From Arachis hypogaea (taxonomy: Eukaryota > Streptophyta > Magnoliopsida > Fabales > Fabaceae), in the NCBI RefSeq assembly GCF_003086295.3, contig NC_092038.1:128243518-128307517 (forward strand): a stretch of 64,000 nt of DNA, written 5' to 3'. The notes beneath the pieces are model-generated. The model did not search any database. It saw nothing but the letters and a program-made list of their open reading frames with translations, and had not been told where the DNA came from. The translations under genes were made by a program, and so were the position numbers. Below are positions 53,349-64,000 of the stretch, one piece after another. Numbering within the stretch: position 1 is the stretch's first letter; each line of letters starts with the position of its first letter.

Positions 53349-54713
53349 CTAGGTGGAGGCCCTCGCCATTCCGGTGATTGAACAACATGTTTCAATCTTA
53401 TCTCTTGAGAGTGCTTTTGTCATCATATCAGCACAATTATCATAAGTGTGAACTTTCTCAAGTTTTAACAACTTGGAGTCTAACACATCTCGTATCCAGT
53501 GATACCTAACATCAATATGTTTAGATCTTGCATGAAAAGTAGAATTCTTGGCAAGATGAATAGCACTTTGACTATCATACAACAACACATAACGGTCTTG
53601 CTTGAAACCAAGTGCTACAAGAAACTTCTTCATCCACAACAACTCTTTACATGCTTCAGTTGCTGCAATAAACTCTACATCTGTAGTAGAAAGTACAACA
53701 CACTTCTGTAACCTTGACTGACATGAAATAGTTCCCCTGCAAACTTGACTAAATAACCTGAAGTAGATTTTCGAGAATCAATATCTCCTGCTATGTCTGC
53801 ATCGGTAAAGCTAACTAGCAAAGGTTTCTCACTACCAAAACTCAAACTCAAGTTAGTTGTACCTTTGAGATATCTCATAATCCATTTAACAGTATTTCAA
53901 TGTTCGTTACCTGGATTAGAGAGAAAACGACTCACAGTACCAACCGCATGAGCAATGTCTGGTCTAGTATACACCATAGCATACATCAAGCTTCTAACAA
54001 CTAAGGTATAAGGAATTTCATCCATTTCTTGCTTCTCCTTATCAGTGGTTGGACACTGCTTGGTACTCAACTTAAAATCAAGAGCAAAAAAACTAGCAAC
54101 ACATTTGGCATCATTCATACCAAACCTTTGAAGCACCTTCTTTATGTGCTTCTCCTGTGACAAATAAAGCTTCTTGGAATCTTTATAACGAGAGGAATAG
54201 TCATGTCCAAAATTTTTTTGGCATGACCTAAGTCCTTTATAATAGCAAAGAACTTGCTCAACTGTTTCTTCAACTCATTAATCCTCAAAGCATTCTTACC
54301 CACAATCAAAATATCATCCACATAAAGCAAAAGAATGATAAAATCATCATCAGAAAATTTTTGCACAAATACACAATGATATGAAGTTGTCTTATGATAA
54401 CTATGCTCCCCATAACAGATTCAAATTTCTTGTACCAATATCTTGGAGCTTGCTTCAACCCATAAAGACTCTTCTTAAACTTGCATACAAAATCTTTCTT
54501 TCTTTTAACAACGAAGCCCTCCGATTGCTCCATGTAGATTTTCCTGTCCAAATCACCATGAAAAAAAGTTGTCTTCACATCCATTTGCTCAATCTCCACA
54601 TCAAGAGAAGCTGCTAATCCAAGCACAGCACGAATGGATGACATCCTCACAACAGGAGAAAAAATCTCCTCATAATCAACACCTTTTCTCTGACTAAAGC
54701 TTCTAACAACCAA
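53349..54713 (-). pseudogene. Reverse transcriptase and RNase H of the copia element
   Basis: From 54713 on minus: FSQRKGVDYEEIFSPVVRMS, the substrate-binding block EQMDVKTTFFHGDLDRKIYM, CKFKKSLYGLKQAPRYWYKK, and the catalytic LLLYVDDILIVG (about 54320). After frameshifts come RFGMNDAKCV and YTLVVRSLMYAMVYTRPDIA. RNase H follows with YLKGTTNLSLSFG, TDADIAGDIDSRKSTSGYL and YDSQSAIHLAKNSTFHARSK, ending KALSRDKIE. At least four frame breaks separate the pieces. Confidence 0.9.
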
Positions 54714-54785
54714 TTTGGCTTTATACCAAGGCTTAGAATTGTGTTCTTCGTTCTTGATTATGAATACCTATTTGTTCTTCAAAAC

Positions 54786-55310
54786 TCACATACCCTTCGC
54801 TAGCTTCACCAACTCATAGGTATCATTCTCAAGCAAGGACTTCATTTCTTCTTGCATAACTTCAAGCCATTGAGTTTTGCTTTCATCTTCAACAGACTCT
54901 CCGAAATATTCAGGTTCTCCCCCATCAGTCAACAAAACAAACTCATGTGGAGAATACCATGACGAAGGCTTCCTCTCTCTTGTAGACCTTCTAAGTGCAT
55001 TTGCAGGAATTTCTAAAGCTGGTTGTTCATCTTGATCATCATCACCAACTTCATGAAGTATCGGATCAACTGTTCCATCTTCACCTGCACTTGTATCATG
55101 CTCATTATTTTGAACTTTAACTCTACCATCTTTCACCATAGGCATAGAGGGAGTAATATCCAAGTCAGAAAAATGATCACTAGGTTGAACCATTGGCTTC
55201 TCCGCATTATCAACATCCTTCAATGTTTGGTCTTCAACAAAGACAACATCTCTACTCCGAATCACCTTCTTGCTAACAGGATCATAAAACCTGTAACCAA
55301 ACTCATCCAT
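54786..55310 (-). pseudogene. Linker between integrase and reverse transcriptase, copia element
   Basis: Begins MDEFGYRFYDPVSKKVIRSR (the copia 'GYR.YDP....V..SRDVVF' block). It continues through an acidic variable spacer to RRSTRERKPSSWY and QWLEVMQEEMKSLLENDTYE, the usual approach to the reverse transcriptase. Open for 174 codons but cut off by a stop and frameshift on both sides. Confidence 0.85.
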
Positions 55311-55454
55311 GCTATAGCTAATAAAAATACACTGCTTAGTCTTTACATCAAGCTTGGATCTCTCATCTTTAAGAATATGAATAAAGGCTTTACATCCAAA
55401 GACTCTTAATGATCATAAGAAGCATCTTTAACTGACCATACCTTCGCTGACACT

Positions 55455-56446
55455 TCAAATCCGGTTCAAGACATGAACAACAGTGCTCAAAACTTCACCC
55501 CAAAAGGATTTTTCCAATCCAAATTGTGATAATAAGCACCTAACTCTTTCAACTAATATTCTGTTCATCTTTTCAGCCAAGCCATTCAACTGAGGAGTCT
55601 TCGGAGGAGTCTTCTGATGTCTTATACCATGCTCTTTACAATAAGCATCAAATAGACCTGAGTACTCACTACCATTGTCAGTATAAATGTATTTCAACTT
55701 CTTTGCAGTTTCCCTTTCAGCAGAAGCTTGAAATTGCTTGAACACGTTCAAAACTTGATCTTTGGTCTTCAAAGTGTAAACTCATAATTTTCTAGAATGA
55801 TCATCAATAAAGGTTACAAAATAAATAGATCCTCCAAGTGTTCTTGTCTTCTTCGGCCCACATACATCAGAATGCACCAAGTCAGGTATCTCCGGCTTCC
55901 TTGAAGGTGGATTGCTCTTGAAAAAAAAAATCTATTTTGTTTCCCAGCAAAGCAATGGTTTTACTTTTTCAAAGCAACCTTGCAACCATATAAAAGATTC
56001 CTCTTGAATAACATATTCATGTCTTTCTCACTCATATGACATAATCTCTTATGCCATAAATTAGTTTCATCAACAAACTCAGCAGCATTAACAACATCTT
56101 TCACAATCTTTACTTGAATTAAATAAAGAGTAGAGCATCGTATACCTCTAGGAACAACCATGGAACCCTTGGTGATCTTCCAACTATCACGAGAGAATGA
56201 GCTATCCAAATCTTTATCATACAACTTAACAACAGAAAGTAAGTTCAACCGAATATCTGGAACATGCTTTACACATTTCAAAGTCAACTTGGTACCGTTG
56301 GAGGTTTCTAAGCAAACATGTCCAATACCGGCATATTTTGCAATACCTTGATGAGCCATTTTCACATCACCAAAATCACCAGGAGTATAAGATGTAAACA
56401 AATCCCTCCTAGATGTTACATGAATAGAAGCCCCACTATCAATCAT
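55455..56446 (-). pseudogene. Protease and integrase of the copia element
   Basis: The 56446-55961 piece holds the protease active site IDSGASIHVTSRRDLF, then the pre-integrase zinc region with LWHKRLCHMSEKDMNML. The 55772-55455 piece holds the integrase core: YIYTDNGSEYSG with the second Asp, and PQLNGLAEKMNR with the Glu, ending KSFWGEVLSTVVHVLNR. The first catalytic Asp region around 55800-55900 is out of frame. Confidence 0.88.
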
Positions 56447-56635
56447 CTAACTAGTGCTATTATCAACAAGGTTAACAGATTTAAACTCTTCAACAAGAAG
56501 AAAATAATCATGAGTTACATTGACCTTGTCTTCATTGCTACACCATCTTTATTTATGCTCTTGTCTTTACTTACCTTGGCTTTCTCCTTCTTTAGCTACC
56601 AAAAAAATTTCTTCACATGTCCCTTTTAACCACAG

Positions 56636-58240
56636 TGATTATTGAGTTAAGAAATTAACTAATTTCAATTGTTGATGACAAATATTATTTTATTGAGTTA
56701 ATCATTCAATTAGTTTTTAATTATGTTTGAGAAAGTGATGCAGGCCAAAATAAAAAAAACAGCAGCCCAAATGCAAGAAAACAAAAACCATTGCTGGTGG
56801 GTTGTCTAAACAAAGAAAACCCAAAGAAATCAAAGCAAAGAATTCAGCTGGGCCAAATGAAACAAATCCAACACAAGCCCAAGATGACTCCATTCAAGCT
56901 GAAGCCTTCCAATGCACCTCACAAGTTTGCTTTGGATAAAATCTCAGAAAAAAAGAGAGAGAAAGTCTCATTCTTCTTCTTGCTCATTTCATCAAAGAAG
57001 AAAGAAAGAGAAAGCTTAATCAAAGAAAGCAAATGTCTAATCACCCAAATCAAACACATTTAAGTTAAGTCAGAAGTTAAATGTGATTTATTTCCATTTG
57101 CATGCAATTTACTTTCTTCACTTCTTCTCCAACTCTCTGCTACTCTAATTTGGGATAAATGGAGAAAGTGATTTCTGATAATCACTACTGTGATTCAAAG
57201 GCCACAATGGTTTCTTGGAGACAAAGCTCTAGCTCAAGGGTTCAGATCTAGGTTTACTACTAAACAATTTTTTCATTGCTACCCTGAGATTTTTGGTCAA
57301 GCAAAAAGGCTCAGATTCAAAATTCCTAATTTAGGGATTAATTAAAAATAGTGAAATGGTAAGTTGGTGAAGCACACAACTCGAGGAGTTGACTTGGAAG
57401 AGGGCAACTCAGCAACATTGAAAAAGGTACAAAAGAAAATTTTTCTTCTTTCTGAAGACAAGGAGAGAGAACCAGATTTTGAGTTTGTTCTGAAGAGTTT
57501 CTCTGTGAAGAGTTCATCAACTTTGGACAATGTTTTCTAGTAAAAGAAGCATTCTGCCAAGATGAAGAACTTAATTAAAGTTAACTGAATCCGGTTCAAC
57601 TTATAGCAACGGAGGCTGTTGGAGCATCAATCTCCTTCATGTTTTACAGTGTGCATTTCATTTTTAATGTATATATTTCTGTAATTTTTTGAGTGAAAAA
57701 GGCTGAAAGAGAGGAATCAAGAAAAAACTTATAAGTGATAAAAGGCTGAGTGATAGACTTGAGAGAAAAGCCTAGAGTAATTTCAGATTTCTTTAGGTTG
57801 TTTATTAAGTCTTGTGTCTTGTACCTGTGAGGTACCCCTTTGTAAGTTGGGTTAGCACTTAGAGTGAAAAGTTAGGTATTAGCATAACCAAGTCAAGTTA
57901 TGTTATAACTTGAGAGAGAAAGGATTGTGTGAATCCTATAAATTGGTGTATGTAATACTTTAAATATAGTGAAAATTTCACCACAGTTGTGGTGGAGACT
58001 GTATGTAGGTTGCATTGCACAAGACAACTAAACCAGGATACATGCTGGTGCCATTCTTCTTCTCTTTCTCAACATTCTATTTTCTGTTATTTATGAGACA
58101 AAACCAAATTGTCTCATAAAATTTCCGCTGCATAGTTCAAACTAATTCTAAGTAAAAGTTTGCAAGCAAAGGCAAAATTCTTTAAAGTAAAAGAAGGCCA
58201 TAGATTCAACCCCCCTTCTCAAAACCTTCTACAACCTTCA
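56636..58240 (+). repeat. 5' LTR of the SIRE-like element
   Basis: Begins TGATTATTGAGTTAAGAAAT at the junction with copia gag and ends CTTCTACAACCTTCA two bases before the primer-binding site, giving TG...CA and about 1.6 kb. The start is set by the junction, since no second LTR copy is present. Confidence 0.7.
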
Positions 58241-58242
58241 AT

Positions 58243-58255
58243 TGGTAATCAGAGC
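58243..58255 (+). other. Primer-binding site of the SIRE-like element
   Basis: TGGTAATCAGAGC differs by one inserted A from TGGTATCAGAGC, the initiator-methionine tRNA complement used by plant copia elements. Confidence 0.85.
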
Positions 58256-58299
58256 CAAGGTCTCAAGAATTAAGCTTCACCGCTTGGAGCAAAGGTCCA

Positions 58300-60885
58300 A
58301 TGGCGAACAACTTGGGCACAACCACAGTTGCCTACACTCTTACAGAAGGCCAGCCAAACAACAGGCCTCCCTTCTTCAACGAGAAGAACTATGCCTACTG
58401 GAAAGAGAGGATGCGGATCTTCATCTAATCCATTGATTATAACATATGAAAAATTGTTGTAAGCGGCCCCAAGATTCCAATAAAGACAAGTGCTGATGGA
58501 GTGGTGACTCCAAAAGAAGAAACTAAATGGAAAGATGATGACAAGAAGAAAGTGGAGCTGAATGCTAAAGCCATCAACCTACTTTACTATGCTATCAGCT
58601 TTGAAGAGTACCGAAAGGTGTCTAGATGCAAGACAGCCAAAGAAATTTGGGAAAAACTCCAGGTTACAAACGAAGGCACTAAACAAGTCAAAGAAACAAG
58701 GATTAATATACTGCGAAAAGAATACGAGATGTTTAACATGAAGGATGCAGAAAGTATTGATGAAGTGTTTGAGAGATTCTCAATCATAATCAACAACCTC
58801 GATGCTATGGGTACAACCTACTCAAAACAAACCCTAGTGAGAAAAATCCTTAGAAGCCTCATAAAGGAATGGGAAACAAAGGCCACTGTCCTAGCCGAAA
58901 GCAATAATCTAAGTCCCATAACATATGATGAGTTGGGAGGGAAACTCTTTGCCTATGAAACCACACACACAAACCAAGATTCAAAGAAAAAGGGAATAGC
59001 CCTTAAGTCAAGAGTTGAATCAAAAGAAAGTGAGTCTAGTGACCATTTTTCAGATGATGAACTTGTGTTTTTTGCTAGGAGACTTAGAAGTCTAATGAGG
59101 AACAAAGTCAAGTACAAGGACTCAAGCTCAAAGGAGTACAAGAAGGACATGAGCAAAGTAATTTGTCACAACTGTAAGGAGGTTGGGCATCTCAAGTAGA
59201 ACTGTCTGAAACTCAAAAAGGAGGACAAAGGAAAAAAAGAAAAGAAGAGAGTGCTCATGGTATCTTGGGAGGACCTTAAGAACGATTCAGATGAGGAAGA
59301 AGACTCCGAATGCAAAGCTCAAATCTGTTTTATGGCTGGTGAGGATCAACTTGATGAGGTAAATTACTATGGCCTGTCCATAGATGATTTACATGTTATC
59401 ATAGATGATCTCACTCTGAATTCTGAAAAATTACTGAACAAATACAATAAATGCAAATTTGAAAAAGAAATACTAAAAGCTGAACATAATTTTTTGAGAG
59501 AAAAGGTGAAGGAAACCGAATGTGCTTTAGACATTATTGAAGAAAATAGATTCCTAAAATTTGAACTTGAGAAACTAAAAGAAAAGCACATTATGGATCC
59601 TTCACAAGAGCTTATTGCTGAAGATGAAAGATTAAATGAAATGATTAAAAGATTGAATAATGATTTAGCAAAATTTGCTCAAATCTCCAGCAACTTGGAC
59701 AAATTACTTGCAAATCAAAGACCATTGTTTGAAAAATCTGGGTTAGGATATGTGACAAAAGATAATGTAGTTTTTGATAATCTTTCAACAAAATTTATAA
59801 CCTCTTATTCAAAAACAAAATCCATCATGAATAAATCTGGTCTGGGACATGTTCCCTCCTATGAAGAGGAATTTGAAAAATATTATTTTGATGAAACCGC
59901 ATCATCTTCAAAAACTGAACCTGCATCAATCAAGTCGGGTTTGGGCTATGTATAAAAAAATGAGGTTGCTTTCAAAAACTCACAATTTCACGAAAGAACT
60001 CCTCATTCAAGAAGCCCGTATGCTTATAGAAATTTTGCTCTGAATGCGTTTGCAAAAAGAAACAGTAATAACAAATATTTTGTTAAAAGAAATTTTCGCT
60101 TTTCAAAAAATATAAAACCTCAGTCATTTAATCATTTTCAGCATCATAATTTACATCTTTTTCAGCAACATGCTTCAGAAAATCATTGCCAAAATTGTAA
60201 GAAAATAGGTCATTCTTACTTACAATGCTTCATTGAAAAAAGAAAAGTAGGAAACCAAATTTACAATGTTGTTTGTGACTTTAATGCACTTGGACAACCA
60301 AGGTGGATTAACTTCAAAGGATCCAAATTAATTTGGATATCTAAGGTTGAATGAAATCTTATGCAGATTTGCCTAGCATCCAAGAAAAAGAAAGATATGT
60401 GGTACTTGGATAGTGGGTATTCTAGGCACATGACTGGAAAGTCAACCTTCTTCATCAAACTTAACAAGTATGATAGAGGTTTTGTAACCTTTGGAGATGA
60501 TGAAAAAGGTAAAATTGTTGCTGTTAGAAAAGCAGGTAACAATCATTCTACCTTTATTGATGATGTCTTTTTAGTTAATGGTTTGAGGCATAATTTTTTG
60601 AGCATAAGTCAATTGTGTGATTTAGGTTATTTGGTAATTTTTAAAAGATTGGAATGCTGTGTTATAAGTAAAAAGACCAATAATGTATTGTTTATAGCTA
60701 AGCGTTGTGATAATGTGTAGGGACTTACACTTAATGAACTAAAGGATCAAAATGTAGCTTATTTTCACTCTAAAGAATCTGAAAAGTGGCTATGACACAA
60801 GAAATTTGGTCATGATAGTATGTTTCAAATAAACAAGCTTGTCAAGAAAGGATTAGTAAGAGGTCTTCCTTTGATAAAATTTGAT
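58300..60885 (+). pseudogene. gag-pol start of the SIRE-like element
   Basis: Starts ATG at 58300 (MANNLGTTTVAYTLTEGQP). The UBN2/gag part has FFNEKNYAYWKERMRIFI followed by a stop, then KAINLLYYAISFEEYRKV and TAKEIWEKLQVTNEGTKQVK. A zinc knuckle CHNCKEVGHLK lies at about 59165, with a stop replacing the following residue. A Glu/Lys-rich coiled coil (59340-59720) is followed by repeated SGLGYV/SGLGHV motifs, a feature of sirevirus gag. A second CQNCKKIGHSYLQC knuckle lies at about 60186. Protease follows with WYLDSGYSRHMTG (DSG at about 60410) and NGLRHNFLSISQLCDLGY, then HKKFGHDSM of the pre-integrase domain. Truncated there. Confidence 0.88.
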
Positions 60886-60899
60886 GACCAACAAATTCT

Positions 60900-61450
60900 T
60901 CATTCAAAACACTCATTTTGGCAAGATCCGTAGAAATTACACCATCAGGAACAGAATTGGACAATAATATTTTGAGAATTTTCTACAAGTCTGGTAAGGA
61001 GTCATGAAGTAACAATCCTTGAACCTTTTCATCAAACTTGATACCCATGAAAGATAACTGATTCATAATTCTTTGGAAGTTATTCAAGTGATTTGTCATT
61101 GATGTCTCATTTGTATATTTCAAAGCCAACAACTACTTGATAAAAAACATCTTGTTATTCCCAGTTTTCCAAGCATAAAACTGTTCAAGTTTAATCCAAA
61201 GGATTCGAGTATGTGTCTCTCTAATAATATGGTTCAACACATTTTCGCCAATCCACTGCCTAATATATCCACAAACTTGTCTATGCAACAAAGTCCAATC
61301 ATCATCAGATTTATCATTAGACTTCTCTGTACCAAAAACTAATTGATAAAAATTCTTAACATAAAGCAAATCTTTCATCTTTGACTTTCACAAATCATAA
61401 TTAAGACCATTAAGAGTAATCATCCTACTAGTATTAGTATTAACTTCCAT
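60900..61450 (-). pseudogene. gag start of the minus-strand copia element
   Basis: ATG at 61448-61450 (MEVNTNTSRMITLNGLNYDL), then a stop where relatives have Trp. It continues with [60 protein letters not shown] and, after another stop, ALKYTNETSMTNHLNNFQRI. It ends at about 'LAKMSVLNEE', where the SIRE-like DNA begins. The segment matches the Tnt1-like gag ('retrotran_gag/UBN2') family. Confidence 0.85.
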
Positions 61451-61487
61451 TGTTCACAAAATCACAAGCTTAAAAAAATACCAACAA

Positions 61488-61499
61488 GCTCTGATGCCA
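61488..61499 (-). other. Primer-binding site of the copia element
   Basis: On minus, TGGCATCAGAGC directly after the LTR end. It differs by one base from the initiator-methionine tRNA complement TGGTATCAGAGC. Confidence 0.9.
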
Positions 61500-61500
61500 A

Positions 61501-62336
61501 TATGAAAGAGCCTAGCAACGGAAACAACACAAATATCCAACACAAGAACAAAATGGAAGCACTCACAACACAATATGGCAGCAACTAGAAACAAGTAAAT
61601 ATAGCAAGTAAGGCAATAACAAAAATATACCGAGATTTTAACATGGAAAACCCCTTCAATGTGAGAGGTAAAAACCATGAGTCATCTAGATCAATGAAAT
61701 AGCTCCATTATAGTCAAATGAGGTATAAGAGAGTTTGAAATAAAGCACAAATCGTGGATATAACCAGCCAAAACATCAAAGCATCAAAGCTTACAAATGA
61801 GAAGCAAGAAGATGAAAAATACCCAAAAAACAGAGCTTCTGTTCGAAGCCTATTTCTCCCTCTGCAGACTTCCAATAAAAATTTTCACCGTCCAAAATGA
61901 AGAACAAGATGAGAAAAATCTGCAGTCCAAATATCTCATCGATCCAACGGTGAAAGAATGAGAAACTTTTGTTCAAAGACTGCTGCTCTATGTAAAACCG
62001 AAAAACCTATTTTCTCTCTTGCAAAGCCAATTTCTCCCGCTGCAGACTTCCAATCAATATTTTCACCATCCAGAATGAAGAACAAGATGATAGAAACACG
62101 CAGTTCAAATTTCAAGTCAATCCAACGGTGAACGAATTAGAAACTGCTATTTGAAGTTTGCTACTTTGCATAAAAACAAAAATTATGTTCTTCCTCTTCT
62201 CTCTTACTTTGGTGGTTATACTCTCTACCTCAAAAATTGACACCAAAACCTGATTAGGGTAGAGACATAAGGGTACAAGAATACATCCCCAAAAATTTAG
62301 GTTTGGGCCTCACAAAAGAGAGAAAAAAGTCCCACA
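61501..62336 (-). repeat. 5' LTR of the minus-strand copia element
   Basis: Pairs with 52537-53331 over its full length, with many substitutions and an extra segment near 61790-61830. On minus it starts TGTGGGACTTTTTTCTCTC and ends TCATA (CACA in the other copy). It has the same internal 185-bp tandem duplication as its partner. Confidence 0.92.
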
Positions 62337-64000
62337 AGTTGTTTTCCGTGGCTGTCACTGGTGCTTTAGTTATTACAGAATGCGAAGAGAGAGAAAGAGA
62401 GAAAAAGAGACCTAGAATGATAGAAGTAAGTGAAAGACATATTCGACTTCCATTACTCGTCGTCTTTGAATTATGCACTAGTTCTCCTTGCTTCTAATAC
62501 GTTCTGTTTTTGCTTTGTTTCGATTTTGTTTATACGTGTTCTATTTCTGCTTTGTTTGATTCTGCTTTTAAATTGATTCTGCTTTTGTCCACTAATCATG
62601 CTAAAAATTTTAATTTTGCTAACAAAATTTTATTATAAATTCTAATTGTGTATTTTGTTTGTAATTAACTGATTATGCTATGGTAAAAATTTTATTTTTG
62701 ATTATGCTAAAATTTAATTATGACAAAAATTCTAAATCTGGATTTATGGATTGTGAAAAAAATTTTGCTTCATATATGGTGTGCAAGAACAGGAGTCTGC
62801 TATATATATATATATATGCGCGCGCGCGTCCCCTTCTCTGTATGCAGATTTGGGTTCGTGAATAGTGTTCATTAAAATCCCAATACACGTAAGTGTTCTT
62901 GCGATAGAGACTGCTATATATCATGTGCCCATCTAGCGATAGCAACAGAGAATCGGACAGCATTTTTATTTACACAAGATTCCTGTTCTAGGTTCTTCGT
63001 TACAAAGCTAAAGAATCAAGATTCTTAGCAAATTCCTTACAACTTACTACTAGCTGGCTAACAAAACAATTATTAAAGTATATTAATTATTTCCCTAATA
63101 TTTATAAATATTTTTCTATATATTATTAATGTTACTGAAATGATAAAATATTTAGATGTGATTTTTCTTGCGCGTTCCTTGGTGTTACCGGGAAAAGTAT
63201 TGCATGAAGTTGACGCGTTCAGAGTAAATTATTTATCGCCCGAAAATATAAACCATCCATAATTAATTCTAGCGGTTAGATTAGGCAGTGTCCGAAAGAT
63301 AAAGACAAGGATAATATTTAATTCTAAATAAAGCATTCGTTCTTATCTGCTTTTGTCTTTTTGTTAGTGCTATGGATAAACTATAGAAGAGGCAGGTCCA
63401 AATACGCCAATTGACGGATCCAGAAAATTTTGGTAGTGGGGGCAAAATTTATATAACATCATAATTATTTTTATAATAAAAATAATATATGTATATAAAA
63501 AATTAAATATTAAATTATTTATTAATTATTATATATCTGTGTATAAATATATGTATTGTTTAACTTATTTTTAATGTGTATTTTATATTTTAGTATATAT
63601 TTTATACAAATAATTATTTTTTATGTACATATAACATAACTATTGTTATGATTATATTTTATTATTGTAAAATATGATTAGCCTTCAAAATATCTAATAT
63701 ATAAATTACAATACTAAAATAGTAATTTAAATAATAATATATAATTTAAATTTCTATTATTTTAGGTTTTATATTTTAAAAAATTAAATAATTTTTTTGT
63801 TAACTACCATCAAAATTTCTCTCTTTTTATATATATTACTAAATAATTATTTAAAAATTCACTTCCTAACACAATTAGAAGTCCACTCTTATTTATATTT
63901 ATAGTTAAAAAAGTTCTTTCAATTGATACAGTTGCTATGCAAAAATTAAAGTTAATTTGAAAAGAAGATAAATAATATTCTTTTGAGTTGATTTTTAAAA
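62337..64000. other. AT-rich intergenic DNA at the right edge
   Basis: No supported gene. 62380-62415 is GA-rich. 62800-62829 is an alternating TA/CG tract (separate entry). From 63450 to the edge the DNA is very A/T-rich with TATATAAATATATGTATT-type arrays. 63410-63450 (ACGGATCCAGAAAATTTTGG then TAGTGGGGGC) resembles a common legume dispersed repeat, but its limits cannot be set. Confidence 0.45.
62801..62829. repeat. Alternating (TA)n(CG)n tract
   Basis: About 17 bases of alternating TA run directly into about 11 bases of alternating GC, an unbroken purine-pyrimidine alternation of about 29 bp. The CG part is unusual in this A/T-rich, CpG-poor setting. Confidence 0.95.

Larger units (their letters stand above)
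56636..60890 (+). mobile_element. Truncated SIRE-like copia element nested in the copia gag region
   Basis: Opposite orientation to its host. It has a 5' LTR, a primer-binding site, and gag with the start of pol. It stops abruptly at about 60885-60890, inside the pre-integrase region, where host copia gag resumes. Integrase, reverse transcriptase, RNase H and the 3' LTR are absent. The host is also missing part of gag between 'MSVLNEE' (about 60905) and the zinc knuckle (about 56640). One deletion that removed the distal part of the SIRE element together with adjacent host sequence would explain both. Confidence 0.82.
52537..62336 (-). mobile_element. Ty1/copia retrotransposon (Tork/Tnt1-like), minus strand, with nested insertion
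   Basis: Two similar LTRs (52537-53331 and 61501-62336) bound the element. Read on minus: 5' LTR, primer-binding site, gag, [SIRE-like insertion 56636 to about 60890], protease, integrase, reverse transcriptase, RNase H, polypurine tract, 3' LTR. That order (integrase before reverse transcriptase) defines copia. Without the insertion it is about 5.5 kb, normal for the group. The LTRs differ at many positions and the coding frames carry stops and frameshifts, so it is old. No matching 5-bp target duplication is visible at the outer edges. Confidence 0.92.

Noticed and set aside
1..64000. tRNA, rRNA and snoRNA genes
   Set aside because: I looked for tRNA-like A/B boxes with cloverleaf context and found only the two SINE-like cases; a tRNAscan/Rfam run would be decisive.

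Overview
The window is plant nuclear DNA: AT-rich, with intron-containing genes, a miRNA-regulated SBP-box gene, a plant Polycomb RING1 gene, and dense nested transposons. The transposon families and the coding sequences look most like a legume. Arachis (peanut or a wild relative) is my best guess, from recognising its dispersed repeats by eye; this is inference and was not searched.

Four genes look functional. (1) A small two-exon SBP-box transcription factor of the SPL3/4/5 type (minus, 5136-6553) has a miR156/157 site in its 3'UTR (4981-4999). (2) An eight-exon mitochondrial carrier of the BAC1 basic-amino-acid type (minus, 16833-20578) is rebuilt as 313 aa with all three carrier signatures. 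(3) A ten-exon RING1A/B-type Polycomb PRC1 ubiquitin ligase (plus, 44941-48981) is rebuilt as 425 aa. (4) A single-exon DUF3741-type protein (plus, 50505-51281) has 258 aa. A fifth possible gene is cut by the left edge (minus, 1-134).

Most of the rest is transposon-derived. 1-1445: AACCGG-rich DNA and a GC-rich minisatellite, possibly the 5' end of a hAT-like element. 4021-4480: a MITE. 8670-13070: a decayed MULE with a transposase remnant on plus and a plant-mobile-domain (PMD) remnant on minus. 13953-14650: a possible hAT relic containing a near-perfect fold-back element. 21617 to about 32330: a Tat-type Ty3/gypsy element with a convergent antisense gene; it contains a hAT element with an 8-bp target-site duplication (TSD), which contains a 2.17-kb solo LTR. 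About 32480-36330: an unclassified composite with inverted arms. 36783-43907: a second MULE with a perfect 9-bp TSD, whose coding region is split by a 2.4-kb solo LTR with a perfect 5-bp TSD. 52537-62336: a Ty1/copia element on minus, invaded by a truncated SIRE-like copia on plus. The remainder is AT-rich intergenic DNA.

The functional genes are separate single-gene units with no operon-like logic. I see no new defence-type or metabolic cluster. The most informative signals are the transposon architectures (two MULEs that lost the catalytic core but kept the flanking DNA-binding parts, MULE carriage of a PMD gene, three-level nesting), the fold-back hairpin, and a duplication across the SPL stop codon.
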